64,000 bases of DNA from Chryseobacterium sp. (GCA_031277615.1 JAITMC010000037.1:62001-126000); one strand, 5' to 3'. Counted from the stretch's first letter, positions 36,799-47,009 are shown. The notes: a model not told the origin generated them from the letters alone. Program-made: numbers and translations.

Positions 36799-36851
36799 AT
36801 TTTAAATGTGAAAATTTTTTTCTCATAATGTTTTTTTCATCGGATGCCTGA

Positions 36852-37061
<210 letters not shown>

Positions 37062-37138
37062 TTATGCCTTTATTGGGAATTGTGCTTAAAATTTTAAAAT
37101 TTAGTTGAGAAATAAAGAAAAGGGATCAGACTGTAAAC

Positions 37139-37768
37139 TTATTGTTTTGGTTTACTTACATATGGATTTCCTTTCACAAAAAAACGCCATGGTAACAGCG
37201 CATCTTCCTGTGCATAAGCAACTCCTATCCGCGGCGAGGTTATAATTTCTTCGTCATGATACCGGATTCCATGGTCTTCAATCCAAATCTCACTTCCATC
37301 CAGCTCTTTTTTATTGAATGATTTATTGATTCCCAGTGCCTTGGCTACAGATCCCGGTCCTGAAGTAATGGCTGATTTTGAAGCAGGTATATTTCTCCGG
37401 GTTTCCATAATCTCTTTACCGATCAATGGTTCAACCGCTCTGATAAGGACTGCATGAGGATCATTCTCCACAGAGGTCACTACATTAAAAAGGTGATGAA
37501 TTCCGTAGCATAAATACACATAGGAAATTCCTCCCTGTCCGTACAGCGTTTCAGTACGGTTGGTGCGCCTGCCTCCGTACGCGTGGGAGGCCTTATCCTG
37601 AATTCCATTATAGGCTTCAGTTTCTACAATAATCCCGGCTGTTCTTTCACCATTGATTTCTGTAAAAAGAACTTTACCTAAAAGATCGCGCGCCAGAAAA
37701 AGAACATCTTGTTGGGAGTAATAGGAGAGTGGTAGTTTCAAATCAGTACTATTAGGGGTTATGATCAA
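37139..37768 (-). CDS. DNA-3-methyladenine glycosylase (AAG/MPG family)
   Basis: A 209-aa base-excision repair glycosylase that removes 3-methyladenine and other alkylated or deaminated purines. The catalytic Glu lies in VETEAYNG; DKASHAYGGRRTNRTETLYG and YVYLCYGIHHLFNVV are the conserved DNA-intercalating and binding segments; LIRAVEP and SGPGSVAKALGI complete the fold. Full length for the bacterial family. Confidence 0.94.
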   Translation of the reverse strand: MIITPNSTDLKLPLSYYSQQDVLFLARDLLGKVLFTEINGERTAGIIVETEAYNGIQDKASHAYGGRRTNRTETLYGQGGISYVYLCYGIHHLFNVVTSVENDPHAVLIRAVEPLIGKEIMETRRNIPASKSAITSGPGSVAKALGINKSFNKKELDGSEIWIEDHGIRYHDEEIITSPRIGVAYAQEDALLPWRFFVKGNPYVSKPKQ

Positions 37769-38184
37769 ATGTAGTGATTATTTCAGTAAAGGCAGATTGA
37801 TCAGGTATTTTTGATATTTCTTATTACCGCCAAAGTCAGGAGACTTGGTGGAGCGTAATCGTTATATTTCTGGTGACCGGTTATTATTTAAAGGGATGTT
37901 TTTATAAGGTTAACCTAATGAGAATTAAAGTAGCTGACTGGAGTATGGAAAGGCATAGCTTCATAGATAATTTAGAAATTCTTCATTCAAACAGCGATAT
38001 TCTTTTTTAAGCGAAATAACAGAAAAAGATACCACAAAAATTCACATTTCATTAAACAGTGATTCATTTGGCATATCCATTGTTATTTTTATCTCAACAT
38101 CATTTTTACACCGCTATAAAAATTTATAGGTTTTGACACTTTTATTCCCCGGATCGTTCCGGGGATTTTTTATGTTCTGTTGAG
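37769..38184. other. Intergenic region, 416 bp, with an isolated plus-strand terminator
   Basis: No gene is supported. A 30-codon frame (37918-38010, plus) has nothing to recommend it. At 38146-38171 there is a perfect 7-bp stem (38146-38152 with 38159-38165) followed by six T on the plus strand, yet the nearest genes on both sides are minus-strand. Confidence 0.5.
38146..38171 (+). terminator. Plus-strand terminator with no upstream plus-strand gene
   Basis: Stem TCCCCGG/CCGGGGA with a 6-nt loop, then T6. It points toward the convergent end of the aminopeptidase gene (stop at 38185). On the minus strand it is not followed by a T run, so it should not terminate that gene efficiently. Confidence 0.65.
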
Positions 38185-39579
38185 TTAAACGCAATGTTCG
38201 GCTCTGTAGTTTTCAATATCTTCAACGGTTTTTATCAATCCGTTTCCGAGCAGTCTGTGCCCTTCGTCTGTAATCAGGAAATCATCTTCTATACGTACTC
38301 CTCCGAAATCCCTGTATTCATTGACTTTATCATAGTTAATAAAGTCGGAGTTTTTATTTTCCGCCTGCCAGATATCGATCAGTTCAGGAATGATATAAAT
38401 TCCCGGTTCAACGGTAACTACAAATCCAGGTTCCAGGGCTCTTCCTAAACGTAAAGATTTAAGCCCGAAAGTCCAGGTATCTTTTGGCTCTTCTTCTGTA
38501 TATCCTACATACTGTTCGCCAAGGTCTTCCATATCATGAACGTCAAGCCCCATCATATGGCCCAGTCCACATTGGAAAAATAAGGTATGAGCATGGTTTT
38601 TCACCGCTTCTTCAGGATTTCCTTTCATCAATCCGAGATCAACAAGACCTTCAACCAGATGCTGAGATGCCTTCAGATGGATATCCTTAAACAGGACACC
38701 CGGCTTTAAAAGCTGCTGAGCCTTATTAAATGCATTCAGAACCACTTCATAAATTTCCTTTTGCTTTGTGGTAAAAGTTTTACTGACAGGAAATGTCCGG
38801 GTCAGGTCACCGGCATATCCCATGGAGGTTTCGGCACCGGAATCATTCAGGAAAAGATCTCCTTCTTTCAGGGTATTAAGACGGTAATGGTTATGCAGAA
38901 TCCCTCCGTTTATCGTGACAATCGGAGGATAAGACATCTGGCATTCCTTATTGGCGGCAAGGTACTGAATAGCATTGGCAATTTCATATTCTTTAATTCC
39001 GGGCATGGCCATACGCATGGCCAGCAGATGCATTTCATTGGAAACATTAACGGCCTGCTCTAGCTGTACGATTTCCCGGGCTTCCTTTACAGCACGTTGT
39101 TTCACAATGGCTTTAATCATTTCAGCAGAAGGTTTCAATTCTCCTGTTTTTATGCCGAGAAGATCTGCCAGAATAATTTTGTTGGAAGATTGATAGGGAG
39201 GGAGATAGTGGATCTTTCTGCCGGAATTCTGCGCCTTAAGGATATATTCTGAAAGTTGTGCATAAGGCAGTGTTTCCTGTACGCCTGATTTCAGGCTTTT
39301 TTCTTTCAGCGTTTCCTGTCGCCCCATCCATACAATATCATCAATACTCAGTTCATCCCCGAAAATAATGGTTTTGTTTTCATCAATATCAATAACCGCA
39401 GCAATCCGCGGCTCCTGAATTCCGAAATAATATAAGAAAGTACTGTCTTGGCGGAAATAGTATGGATTGTGTTCAAAATTCACGGGATTCTCAATATTTC
39501 CCAGGAATACTAAAATTCCATTGGATACCTGATTCTGTAATAAGGTTCTTCTGTTCTGATAGGTTGGGACTGAAAACAT
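38185..39579 (-). CDS. pepP: Xaa-Pro aminopeptidase (aminopeptidase P, M24B)
   Basis: A 464-aa dimetal peptidase that removes N-terminal residues preceding proline. The N-terminal third is the AMP_N domain (FLYYFGIQEPRIAAVIDID); the C-terminal pita-bread domain carries the metal ligands: two Asp in NDSGAETSMGYAGDLTRTFP, His in CGLGHMMGLDVHD, Glu in VTVEPGIYI and Glu in GGVRIEDDFLIT. Length and order match aminopeptidase P. No signal peptide, so cytoplasmic. Confidence 0.95.
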   Translation of the reverse strand: MFSVPTYQNRRTLLQNQVSNGILVFLGNIENPVNFEHNPYYFRQDSTFLYYFGIQEPRIAAVIDIDENKTIIFGDELSIDDIVWMGRQETLKEKSLKSGVQETLPYAQLSEYILKAQNSGRKIHYLPPYQSSNKIILADLLGIKTGELKPSAEMIKAIVKQRAVKEAREIVQLEQAVNVSNEMHLLAMRMAMPGIKEYEIANAIQYLAANKECQMSYPPIVTINGGILHNHYRLNTLKEGDLFLNDSGAETSMGYAGDLTRTFPVSKTFTTKQKEIYEVVLNAFNKAQQLLKPGVLFKDIHLKASQHLVEGLVDLGLMKGNPEEAVKNHAHTLFFQCGLGHMMGLDVHDMEDLGEQYVGYTEEEPKDTWTFGLKSLRLGRALEPGFVVTVEPGIYIIPELIDIWQAENKNSDFINYDKVNEYRDFGGVRIEDDFLITDEGHRLLGNGLIKTVEDIENYRAEHCV

Positions 39580-39704
39580 AGGCTGTAACTGTTTTTATTT
39601 TTAAAGGTTAAAGTTACGGATTTGTTATCCTCTGGTACATCAAAATAAAGAATAATTATTACCTTTAAGATCCGGTTTAAATATCAGAACTTTTATCATT
39701 TTTT

Positions 39705-40190
39705 ATGCATTATAAAAACGACAGGATCATCATCCGCGAATTTACCCCTGAGGAATTCCCTTTGTTTTCATCCCTCTTTGAGAATGAAAACGTTACGCGT
39801 TATCTGCCTTACAAAACCTCTGAACAATATAAAGAAATGTTTGAAAAAGCATTATCGGATTATAAAGAAGGACCCTTCAGCAGATGGGGAATCTTTCATC
39901 CGGAAAACAATGATTTTATAGGTATGTGTCTGGCAAGAATCTTCCTTGATGATCCGGAACAGATCGAAATAGGATATACATTAGGAGAAAACTATTGGGG
40001 AAAAGGCCTTGGAACGGAGGTCTGTAAAGCCTTGGTGACTTATTGCCGGTCATTAAACACCCATAAAAACATCGTGGCTGTAACTGACCTGGACAATATA
40101 GGCTCTCAAAAAGTACTTACTAAAAGCGGTTTCAGCAGAACGGCAGATTTAATAAGAGGAGAAGAGGAGCTTGCTTATTTTGTTATTTGA
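39705..40190 (+). CDS. GNAT family N-acetyltransferase (RimJ/RimL-like)
   Basis: A 161-aa acetyltransferase of the RimJ/RimL-type subfamily, which acetylates protein N-termini or small amines. The opening RIIIREFTPEEFPLF, the GIFHPENNDFIGMC strand, the acetyl-CoA site in IEIGYTLGENYWGKGLGTEV and the late NIGSQKVLTKSGF are all family marks. Single gene, followed by a hairpin terminator about 195 bp downstream. Confidence 0.88.
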   Translation: MHYKNDRIIIREFTPEEFPLFSSLFENENVTRYLPYKTSEQYKEMFEKALSDYKEGPFSRWGIFHPENNDFIGMCLARIFLDDPEQIEIGYTLGENYWGKGLGTEVCKALVTYCRSLNTHKNIVAVTDLDNIGSQKVLTKSGFSRTADLIRGEEELAYFVI

Positions 40191-40642
40191 ATATCTTAAC
40201 CTTTGTTGTCCAACAGGGATGATATCTCTCGCTGATCAGGCAGATTGAGCAGATTTCTCATACAGTAGTTTTGGTGGTCAAAAATTAGGGATGATTCTTG
40301 GAAGCGTATGGATAAAACTAAAGCTTCAAGGTACTTAAAATAAAACGGAATGACTCAGCAATTTTGCTTGGTACTCTTTTAATCAAAAAATTTCTGAATG
40401 AAATTTATTCAGGCATTTTTTGTATTAAATGGCTGAGAAATTTGTGGGTGACAGTATTCAGCAAATTCACATTTCTATCTGCTTAAAGGAATTCCTACCA
40501 GTAAAACAATGATTTTTCGCAGGTTTTTGACATTAAAAATATTATTTAATGCATAACTCCTGTTAAAATATTACATTTAAGAAGTGAATTAGTTTAAAAA
40601 GGATTTTAGAGTATTATAAATGAAGAACTTTTATTGAAAAAT
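40191..40642. other. Intergenic region, 452 bp
   Basis: No gene is supported. Near 40230-40265 is a short stretch (CAGATTGAGCAGATTT) related to the CAGATT-rich repeats at 54532 and 54778. At 40385-40421 is a terminator hairpin. The last 200 bp are AT-rich and probably hold the promoter of the 40643 gene, but no clear -33/-7 pair was found. Confidence 0.5.
40385..40421 (+). terminator. Terminator downstream of the GNAT gene
   Basis: Paired segments 40386-40391 with 40415-40420 and 40394-40399 with 40407-40412, separated by a 2-by-2 bubble, followed by T. It is rather far (195 bp) from the GNAT stop. Confidence 0.55.
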
Positions 40643-42454
40643 ATGACAAAAAAACCTTTACACAACTTCCATATTCCGGTAATGGGTCTTGCCTATACGA
40701 TAGACAGCCCGATCCGTGTGGCACAATATGGAATATCTTCTGTAATCTCTATTATTGATGATGAAATCCTGGAAAAGATGAAAGATTTTTATAACAGAAA
40801 ATTCAATCTTGATTATCTGGGAATTCCAACCAAAACCGAAGATTACAGAGCCAAAAGAATTACGGCTTATCTGGACATGGTAGACGATATCGTGAATGAA
40901 AAATTTGAGTCTTTCAAGCAGGAAATCAGCAAAAACAAAGAAGCTTTAAAAAACTTCATGTCTATTCTGCCCAATACTTCAGATCTTAAAGCAGGACTTC
41001 AGCAACTGATCAGCCAGACGGATCATCTGGGTTCGGGGATCAGAAATTTCATTGAATCCAATTTAATGCCGGGAAGCATAGATGTAAATATCATGACCAA
41101 AGTGGATAAGGACAACTATAAAAAAGGGGAACAGCTTCCGGTGATGTATAATGATGCTCATGCTTCGTTACGCGGCTTTGCCAACAGTAAACTGTCTTCT
41201 TCTGTTGTGCTTTCGGCAGGGATGAATCCTCGTCTGTACAGCTACCTGGAAGAGTTTGACGATTTTTTTCCGGACGAGAATGGGATTTTAAAAAAGAAAA
41301 TCATCCTTAAGGTCAGTGATTTTCGTTCTGCCATGATCCAAGGTAATTTTCTGGCTAAAAAAGGACTCTGGGTTTCGGAATATAGAATAGAATCAGGACT
41401 GAACTGCGGCGGACATGCCTTTGCAACGGATGGTCTTTTGCTGGGACCTATTATGGAAGAATTCAAGCAGAAAAAGAATGACCTGGTTCAGTCGGCTCAT
41501 TCCTTAATGACTGCTGCATTGGAACAGAAAGGAAAATATACGGTTTCCCAGCCTTTGGCAATGAAAATTACCGTCCAGGGCGGAGTAGGTACTTCGGAAG
41601 AACATGATTTTCTGCTGAAAAACTATCAGGCGGACAGCGTAGGATGGGGCTCGCCATTTCTTCTTGTTCCTGAAGCAACATCCGTAGATCCTGAAACGAG
41701 AAATCTGCTTTTGAAAGCCAAAGAACAGGATTATTACATCAGTACTATTTCTCCTTTGGGAGTTCCGTTTAATACTGTACGGGGAACTACCAATGAAATA
41801 TTGAAATATCAGAAGGAAACTGCCGGAAAATACGGAAGCTCGTGCCCTAAAAAGCTTTTGGCCTTAAGCAAAGAGTTTTCTCCGGAAGGAACCTGTACTG
41901 CTTCCAAAAAGTATCAGGAGATAAAGTTAAAGGAACTTCAGGCTGAAGAGAGAACCATTTCTGCTGAAGAATTTGAATGGCGAAAAGCACAGATTACAGA
42001 CAAAGCCTGTTTATGTGTTGGATTGGTGAATTCGGCGTATATGGAACAGAATATTCCGATCAAGGGAGAGAAGCAGGGCGTGGTGATATGTCCGGGACCT
42101 AATCTCGCTTTTTTTGATAAAGAGGTTTCTTTAACCGAAATGGTACAGCACATCTATGGAAACACCAATATTCTTTCCGATCACCAGCGTCCGAATATGT
42201 TCATTAATGAGCTTAAAATGTATGTTGAATATCTGAAAAAAGAAATTGCTTCTTCCTCTGCAACTATTACTAAAGCACAATCTAAAAAGTGGGATATTTT
42301 TAAAAAGAATATGCTGGAAGGAATAGATTATTACCATCATCTTTTCAGTCACCAGTCATCATTCTTTAAAAATGCTCTGGAAACCATTACCCTCCAGTTG
42401 CAAAACTATAAACTGGAACTTACAGCCATTGAGATTCCTCAGGCTGAAAAGTAA
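40643..42454 (+). CDS. Large conserved protein of unknown function, possible TIM-barrel flavoprotein
   Basis: A 603-aa soluble protein I cannot name. The opening IPVMGLAYTIDSPIRVAQYG, the CGGHAFATDGLLLGP segment near residue 255 and GGVGTSEEHDFLLKNYQADSVGWG near 315 recall the phosphate-binding loops of nitronate monooxygenase/enoyl reductase II type FMN TIM barrels, but the match is loose. The C-terminal third adds Cys residues (SSCPKK, GTCTASKK, ACLCVG, VICPGPN) that could ligate a metal or an Fe-S cluster. The ATG at 40643 is chosen over a TTG at 40634. Single gene, with its own terminator. Confidence 0.6.
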   Translation: MTKKPLHNFHIPVMGLAYTIDSPIRVAQYGISSVISIIDDEILEKMKDFYNRKFNLDYLGIPTKTEDYRAKRITAYLDMVDDIVNEKFESFKQEISKNKEALKNFMSILPNTSDLKAGLQQLISQTDHLGSGIRNFIESNLMPGSIDVNIMTKVDKDNYKKGEQLPVMYNDAHASLRGFANSKLSSSVVLSAGMNPRLYSYLEEFDDFFPDENGILKKKIILKVSDFRSAMIQGNFLAKKGLWVSEYRIESGLNCGGHAFATDGLLLGPIMEEFKQKKNDLVQSAHSLMTAALEQKGKYTVSQPLAMKITVQGGVGTSEEHDFLLKNYQADSVGWGSPFLLVPEATSVDPETRNLLLKAKEQDYYISTISPLGVPFNTVRGTTNEILKYQKETAGKYGSSCPKKLLALSKEFSPEGTCTASKKYQEIKLKELQAEERTISAEEFEWRKAQITDKACLCVGLVNSAYMEQNIPIKGEKQGVVICPGPNLAFFDKEVSLTEMVQHIYGNTNILSDHQRPNMFINELKMYVEYLKKEIASSSATITKAQSKKWDIFKKNMLEGIDYYHHLFSHQSSFFKNALETITLQLQNYKLELTAIEIPQAEK

Positions 42455-42476
42455 CAGTTCTTTTTAATTGATAGAT

Positions 42477-42511
42477 AAAACAGCCTTCATTTCATGTGAA
42501 GGCTGTTTTTT
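42477..42511 (+). terminator. Terminator after the 603-aa unknown protein gene
   Basis: A perfect 13-bp stem (42477-42489 with 42497-42509) with a 7-nt loop; the T run is TTTTTT on the plus strand. It lies in the convergent gap before the LamG protein and may work in both directions. Confidence 0.85.
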
Positions 42512-42533
42512 AAGGGTTAGTATGGAAAATAAT

Positions 42534-44690
42534 CTATTGTACAATTATTTTTTTGGTCTGTACAATCTGTCCGTTTACCTGAAGCGTACAGAAATAAACA
42601 CCTGAAGTCCAGCCGGATGTAATCAGTGATTCTTTATAGGTTCCTTTATTTTGTGAGCCGTCTTTTACCGTTTTCACTAAAGCCCCTGTAGCACTGCTGA
42701 TGTAAACTTTTACAGCACCGGATTGGACTAATGTATATTCTATAGTTGCATTTTCCTTTACAGGGTTAGGGTAGACATTCAGGGATTGAACCTCAATACT
42801 TCTGGTCTTCGCGATTTCACGTGGTTTTCTAGCAATTATGACATCATCGTCGTCTTTATAAAAAAACGTTACGTTTACCGACCAAAGGTAATTATCAGGA
42901 TATTGTGGCCCGTCTTCAGCTATAGGGTTTTGGGTAATGTAGGTAAACCCTCCTGTTACATAGTTCGGAATTAATATAGTTGCTCCATATCCATTACCGA
43001 TTCTTATGAGATATAAAGGTTTCCCGTTAGGGTCATTTTTCACAAAACATAAGTTAAACAGAGCTGCCTGAGCATTATCCATCCAAAGGTATCCGTTGGG
43101 AGTGGTTGACTTCTGTCCATCTTTAAGGGCTAACGTTGCTGATTTGCTACCATTATAAAACGTATAATTTTCATATCCATATTTATAATCGGCAGCATTA
43201 AAACCGGCTTCTTTGCCTTCCAAAATAAAAGGTTCGTAAAGTTCGGAATTCTGGTACAAATAATAAGTGGATCCGCTTGAATTATAGAGAGCCATACTCT
43301 GCTTTGTCCCAAAGTTGGTGAAACGTATTCCTTTGCTGCCTACTTTAGTAAATCTCTCTCTGACAGATGAATTGAATGATCCCCGAACAGACCAGTTATC
43401 ATCAGGTTTATTGGCATTTTGTAAGTATACATCATTACCACTCATTCCAAGATAATAATTATTTGATCTGTATTCATTTACAAGAAAAGTGAACGCATTT
43501 TGCTTAGAATCAATCAGGTTATTAGGATTACCTGTGATATGATTGGGTTCAAAGAACTGTTTGCCTGAACTTTCATCTGCATCTGCCTGAAAGAAATAAT
43601 TCCCTGAATTGGCATTCCAACGGGCCATAGGCTTAAATGATTTAGCATTCAGACAGCTGATAAGACCTTTCCCGTTAGATGGCTGTCTTGTGGGTAGGAA
43701 CCATCTGGCACTGCTGTATATTCCTTCATAAGGGTTGAAAGAAGCTATAGCTTTTATATAGCCATCCTTGTAGCTATCTCCGTTAGGAGCAATGGGCTTA
43801 TTCTGATAATTCCTTACAATATAAGATCTGGACGGATACAGAGGGGACTGAACCAAAAAGTGATTGTTAGCCAGCTCAGGAGTAAGCATTTCTTTATACA
43901 CCATAATATCATCTACCGCACTAAGGATGTTTCCCTGTTGATTATTAACGGTACCAAAGGTGATATTATGGTTGTTGGAAAGAACATCTGATAAGCCAAA
44001 CCAAAAATAATTGGAATATAAACGGCCTCCCGGACGACTGTAATAGATACGGGTAGAGTTTTTATTTGAAGTCAGCATAAAATAAATATATCCTGCTCCA
44101 TATTCATCCGGGCCTGGAAATATTTCATTCCCGGTATTATCGTTCTTATAACTTATTTTATAACGTGCCTGTCCCATTACTATTTTTTTTCCGACAATAT
44201 TGGAGTATTTCAGCACCTGAAGATATCCGTCTTTCATTCTGAGCTGTATGTCTTCTCTGTTTTGGTTGGAAGGATTTACAAAACTGAAGATCTGACAATC
44301 TTTTCCATTTTCAGGCACTTTAACCCACGCAGAAACTGAAAACCCTTTGTTATTACTAACAATATCTTTAACAACAGTTGAAGGTACGATCAGGTTCTGA
44401 TATCCATTAAAGGCCAATGCCTGTGAAGGATTTCCAAATCGGTCTGCAGTTCCTGTGCCGGCATTTCCCTGTAATTTATAGGCTGTATTATTCTGGTTCT
44501 TAAAATCATTTTGCCAGGAAGAAGAATTACTCAGTGTAAGATCATATAAGTTAGTAACCTGAGTATTTACGGAATATTCTCCTGTAGCAGCATTATCAAA
44601 GACTTCCTGGGCAGAAAGCTGGCCTGCAATGGCTATCATCAGCACAGGAAAAAAATTTCTGACAAAAGCTGAACCTGTTTTTTTTTGCAT
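42534..44690 (-). CDS. Secreted LamG-like protein with T9SS sorting domain
   Basis: A 718-aa exported protein. From the start at 44690 it has a signal peptide ending GQLSAQ, then a LamG/concanavalin-like domain (about 50-270; NPSQALAFNGYQNLIVPS, GFSVSAWVKVP, DDIMVYKEML), a middle region without a recognised family, and a C-terminal type IX secretion sorting domain of about 80 residues (LNVYPNPVKENATIEYTL ... GVYFCTLQVNGQ ... KKIIVQ). It is sent across the outer membrane and probably anchored or released. It is the last gene of the ECF/SusCD/GDPD locus. An in-frame start at 44732 is less fitting. Confidence 0.82.
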   Translation of the reverse strand: MQKKTGSAFVRNFFPVLMIAIAGQLSAQEVFDNAATGEYSVNTQVTNLYDLTLSNSSSWQNDFKNQNNTAYKLQGNAGTGTADRFGNPSQALAFNGYQNLIVPSTVVKDIVSNNKGFSVSAWVKVPENGKDCQIFSFVNPSNQNREDIQLRMKDGYLQVLKYSNIVGKKIVMGQARYKISYKNDNTGNEIFPGPDEYGAGYIYFMLTSNKNSTRIYYSRPGGRLYSNYFWFGLSDVLSNNHNITFGTVNNQQGNILSAVDDIMVYKEMLTPELANNHFLVQSPLYPSRSYIVRNYQNKPIAPNGDSYKDGYIKAIASFNPYEGIYSSARWFLPTRQPSNGKGLISCLNAKSFKPMARWNANSGNYFFQADADESSGKQFFEPNHITGNPNNLIDSKQNAFTFLVNEYRSNNYYLGMSGNDVYLQNANKPDDNWSVRGSFNSSVRERFTKVGSKGIRFTNFGTKQSMALYNSSGSTYYLYQNSELYEPFILEGKEAGFNAADYKYGYENYTFYNGSKSATLALKDGQKSTTPNGYLWMDNAQAALFNLCFVKNDPNGKPLYLIRIGNGYGATILIPNYVTGGFTYITQNPIAEDGPQYPDNYLWSVNVTFFYKDDDDVIIARKPREIAKTRSIEVQSLNVYPNPVKENATIEYTLVQSGAVKVYISSATGALVKTVKDGSQNKGTYKESLITSGWTSGVYFCTLQVNGQIVQTKKIIVQ

Positions 44691-44780
44691 TGAAAAGGAG
44701 GCTTTATGTTGAGAAAAATGGGTTGGTCTCATATAAATATTTTTAATGTTGATATAATGTTTGGATTGAATGGCTCTCTG

Positions 44781-45914
44781 TTATTGAATGGTCCTGTTAG
44801 GAAAATATTCCAGAAATGTAGTGACTTCATCGGTAATGATATATCCGTTAATTCCTGCATTTCGGTTATTATTAGGAGCAAGGATAAACTCAAAATCACC
44901 TCTTCTGTCAACATCCGGATTATCGTTGCAACATTGGTTGATATTAACATTTCCTATATATCGTCCCCGATAATATTCTGGCTGTGCAGAAAATATCCCA
45001 ATTCTTTTTCCTCCGGCACGGATTTTTTCACCCACCTGAATAACACTTGTATCCTGTCCCGATTTGAATATCATCTCATATATTCCTGCAATTCCTTTAT
45101 ATTTTGAATTCGCTCTTCTCCAGTTTTCCCAGTCTTCATAAAACTTCATAGGATCGGCATTAGCAGCCCCTTCAGGTTTAGAATTAGGACCTATAAAAGG
45201 GGCAAAAATAAGCTGCTGCTTTTCAGCATCAGTTAATGCTGTTAAAAATGTCATCAGTTTTTGAGGTGTTTTATCCCCTTTAAACATTACAAACGGAAAG
45301 GCATTTGCAGCTTTTACTACATTTACAGATTCCTGAAATGTCCGGTCATCATTGATGTCAAGCTGAAGAAATACACCTGTCTGGCTGGCAATGCTGATAG
45401 CATCTTTCAGGAGTGGTATTTTTTGATCGGTATATGTTTTTTCTTCATTTTTCAATCTCAACTTACCCAGTTCATCCCACGAATATTCAAATGCTTTTCC
45501 ATAATTGTCTTTGCCTGTACCATAGGTATTAGGATACATATCCAGGAAATTGGTAGTACGCTGAAGATAGTCATCATGCATCAGGTAGACTTTGCCATCT
45601 TTACTTGTTTTAAGATCAATCTCAATAATGTCAACATTGCTGTTGTTAGCTGCTTTTGCAATGGCCAGCTCAGAATTTTCAGGTGTACCATCAATCCATG
45701 CTGCTCTGTGCAGGGCAATAAATACATAGCCAGGATTTTTGTTGGCATCCAGTAAGGTTGCTCTTAACTTGTCCAAACTGGGTCTGGAGGTTCTTGGGGT
45801 TGGAGTCGTAGTATAGAATCCTTGTGCCTTTGTGTACCCATGAGCTCCTAAGCAAACAGCTAGTGCAATGGTACTTTTTAAGATCTTTTTTCTGAAAAAT
45901 GTTTTTGTATTCAT
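44781..45914 (-). CDS. Secreted glycerophosphodiester phosphodiesterase 1
   Basis: A 377-aa GDPD-family TIM-barrel enzyme with a signal peptide (start at 45914; cleavage after TKA). Catalytic and calcium-binding marks: HRAAW, ENSELAI, the metal pair in IIEIDLKTSKDG and the second catalytic His in YLMHDDYLQRTT. These enzymes hydrolyse glycerophosphodiesters to glycerol 3-phosphate and an alcohol. The usual HRG is HRA here, as in the neighbouring paralogue. It sits downstream of SusCD and a second GDPD. Confidence 0.9.
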   Translation of the reverse strand: MNTKTFFRKKILKSTIALAVCLGAHGYTKAQGFYTTTPTPRTSRPSLDKLRATLLDANKNPGYVFIALHRAAWIDGTPENSELAIAKAANNSNVDIIEIDLKTSKDGKVYLMHDDYLQRTTNFLDMYPNTYGTGKDNYGKAFEYSWDELGKLRLKNEEKTYTDQKIPLLKDAISIASQTGVFLQLDINDDRTFQESVNVVKAANAFPFVMFKGDKTPQKLMTFLTALTDAEKQQLIFAPFIGPNSKPEGAANADPMKFYEDWENWRRANSKYKGIAGIYEMIFKSGQDTSVIQVGEKIRAGGKRIGIFSAQPEYYRGRYIGNVNINQCCNDNPDVDRRGDFEFILAPNNNRNAGINGYIITDEVTTFLEYFPNRTIQ

Positions 45915-46102
45915 ACTAAAAAAATTAAGGTTCGTAATTGTGATAAAATTACAATTAATCACAAATTATTGAATTGATATTATGTTAATTTTAATTAATA
46001 TAAAATTGATTATCAGATAGTTAAGTTAAAATAATTTATTTAACCGAACAATAAATATGATCGATTTAATCTTGTTAACTCATATATGTACAGAAAAGCT
46101 CT

Positions 46103-46999
46103 TTATGGAGTAAAAAAGTAAAGATTTTTCTTTTTCAGATAGTCTATCAATTCTTTGGGTCTGTCGGTTTGGATGATATTGACATAATGGTCCGGGTACC
46201 AGTTATAAACTTCAGGATTTTCAAAGGTTTTATCATCATTATGCCCGGCACAAAGTATTGGCCACATAGCGTTCAGCCAGACTTTAATTTTATTTTTCTG
46301 AATATCTTTAAAATTAATGAGGTGGTTTTCATCAGGGCCTGTTGTAAATTCAAAACCATAAACTTTATAATTTTTTAAATATCCGTTAATCTTAGTCCAG
46401 CCTTCACCGGAGCCAAGCTGTATGATAGGCATATAATGAATCTCATCTTTTATTTTACCGTATTTTTTATTGAACTCCTCATAATTTGCTGTTCCTTTAA
46501 AAAGAACCTGATCAAACATTTTTCTTTCCTTCAGCATAGGATAAACGATATCAAAATAATCAAATGCCTTATCCAGATTGATGAAAATTTTACCTTCTGT
46601 GACATCCAGAACTTCTTGTAAAGTAGGAATTTTCATTTCAGTCGGAACTCCCAGACCATCCTTAAGGGATAATTTTTTTATTTCTTCCAACGTGTAATCC
46701 CCAGGGTTGCCTTTCCCGGTAGTGGTTCGGTCGATGGTTTTATCATGCATTAAGATCAGAATATTGTCTTTGGTGAGAGCTAAGTCAATTTCCACCATGT
46801 TTACGCCTTTTTCAATGGCTTTTTTTATAGCCTGAATGGAGTTTTCAGGAGCTTCACGCCAGTCTGCCCGGTGTGCCACCACCATTATTTTATCATCGGG
46901 AAATTTACTTAATGATATCTGAGCATAAACGGCCAGTGAAGTGCATAACAGCATTATGCATGATAAAATTATTCTGCTTTTTGATCGTATTTTTTTCAT
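46103..46999 (-). CDS. Secreted glycerophosphodiester phosphodiesterase 2
   Basis: A 298-aa GDPD with a signal peptide (IILSCIMLLCTSLAVYA). Motifs: VVAHRADW, APENSIQAI, the metal-binding MVEIDLALTKDN and LMHDKTIDRTTTG. It is 10 bp downstream of the SusD gene and so belongs to the SusCD transcript. Similar to the downstream GDPD but shorter by about 80 residues and clearly divergent, so the two may prefer different head groups. Confidence 0.92.
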   Translation of the reverse strand: MKKIRSKSRIILSCIMLLCTSLAVYAQISLSKFPDDKIMVVAHRADWREAPENSIQAIKKAIEKGVNMVEIDLALTKDNILILMHDKTIDRTTTGKGNPGDYTLEEIKKLSLKDGLGVPTEMKIPTLQEVLDVTEGKIFINLDKAFDYFDIVYPMLKERKMFDQVLFKGTANYEEFNKKYGKIKDEIHYMPIIQLGSGEGWTKINGYLKNYKVYGFEFTTGPDENHLINFKDIQKNKIKVWLNAMWPILCAGHNDDKTFENPEVYNWYPDHYVNIIQTDRPKELIDYLKKKNLYFFTP

Positions 47000-47009
47000 G
47001 ATGATTCAT

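Noticed and set aside
37918-38010. 30-codon plus-strand frame in the gap before the aminopeptidase gene
   Set aside because: Too short, no recognisable feature, and no promoter; it is only noted because a plus-strand terminator lies downstream.
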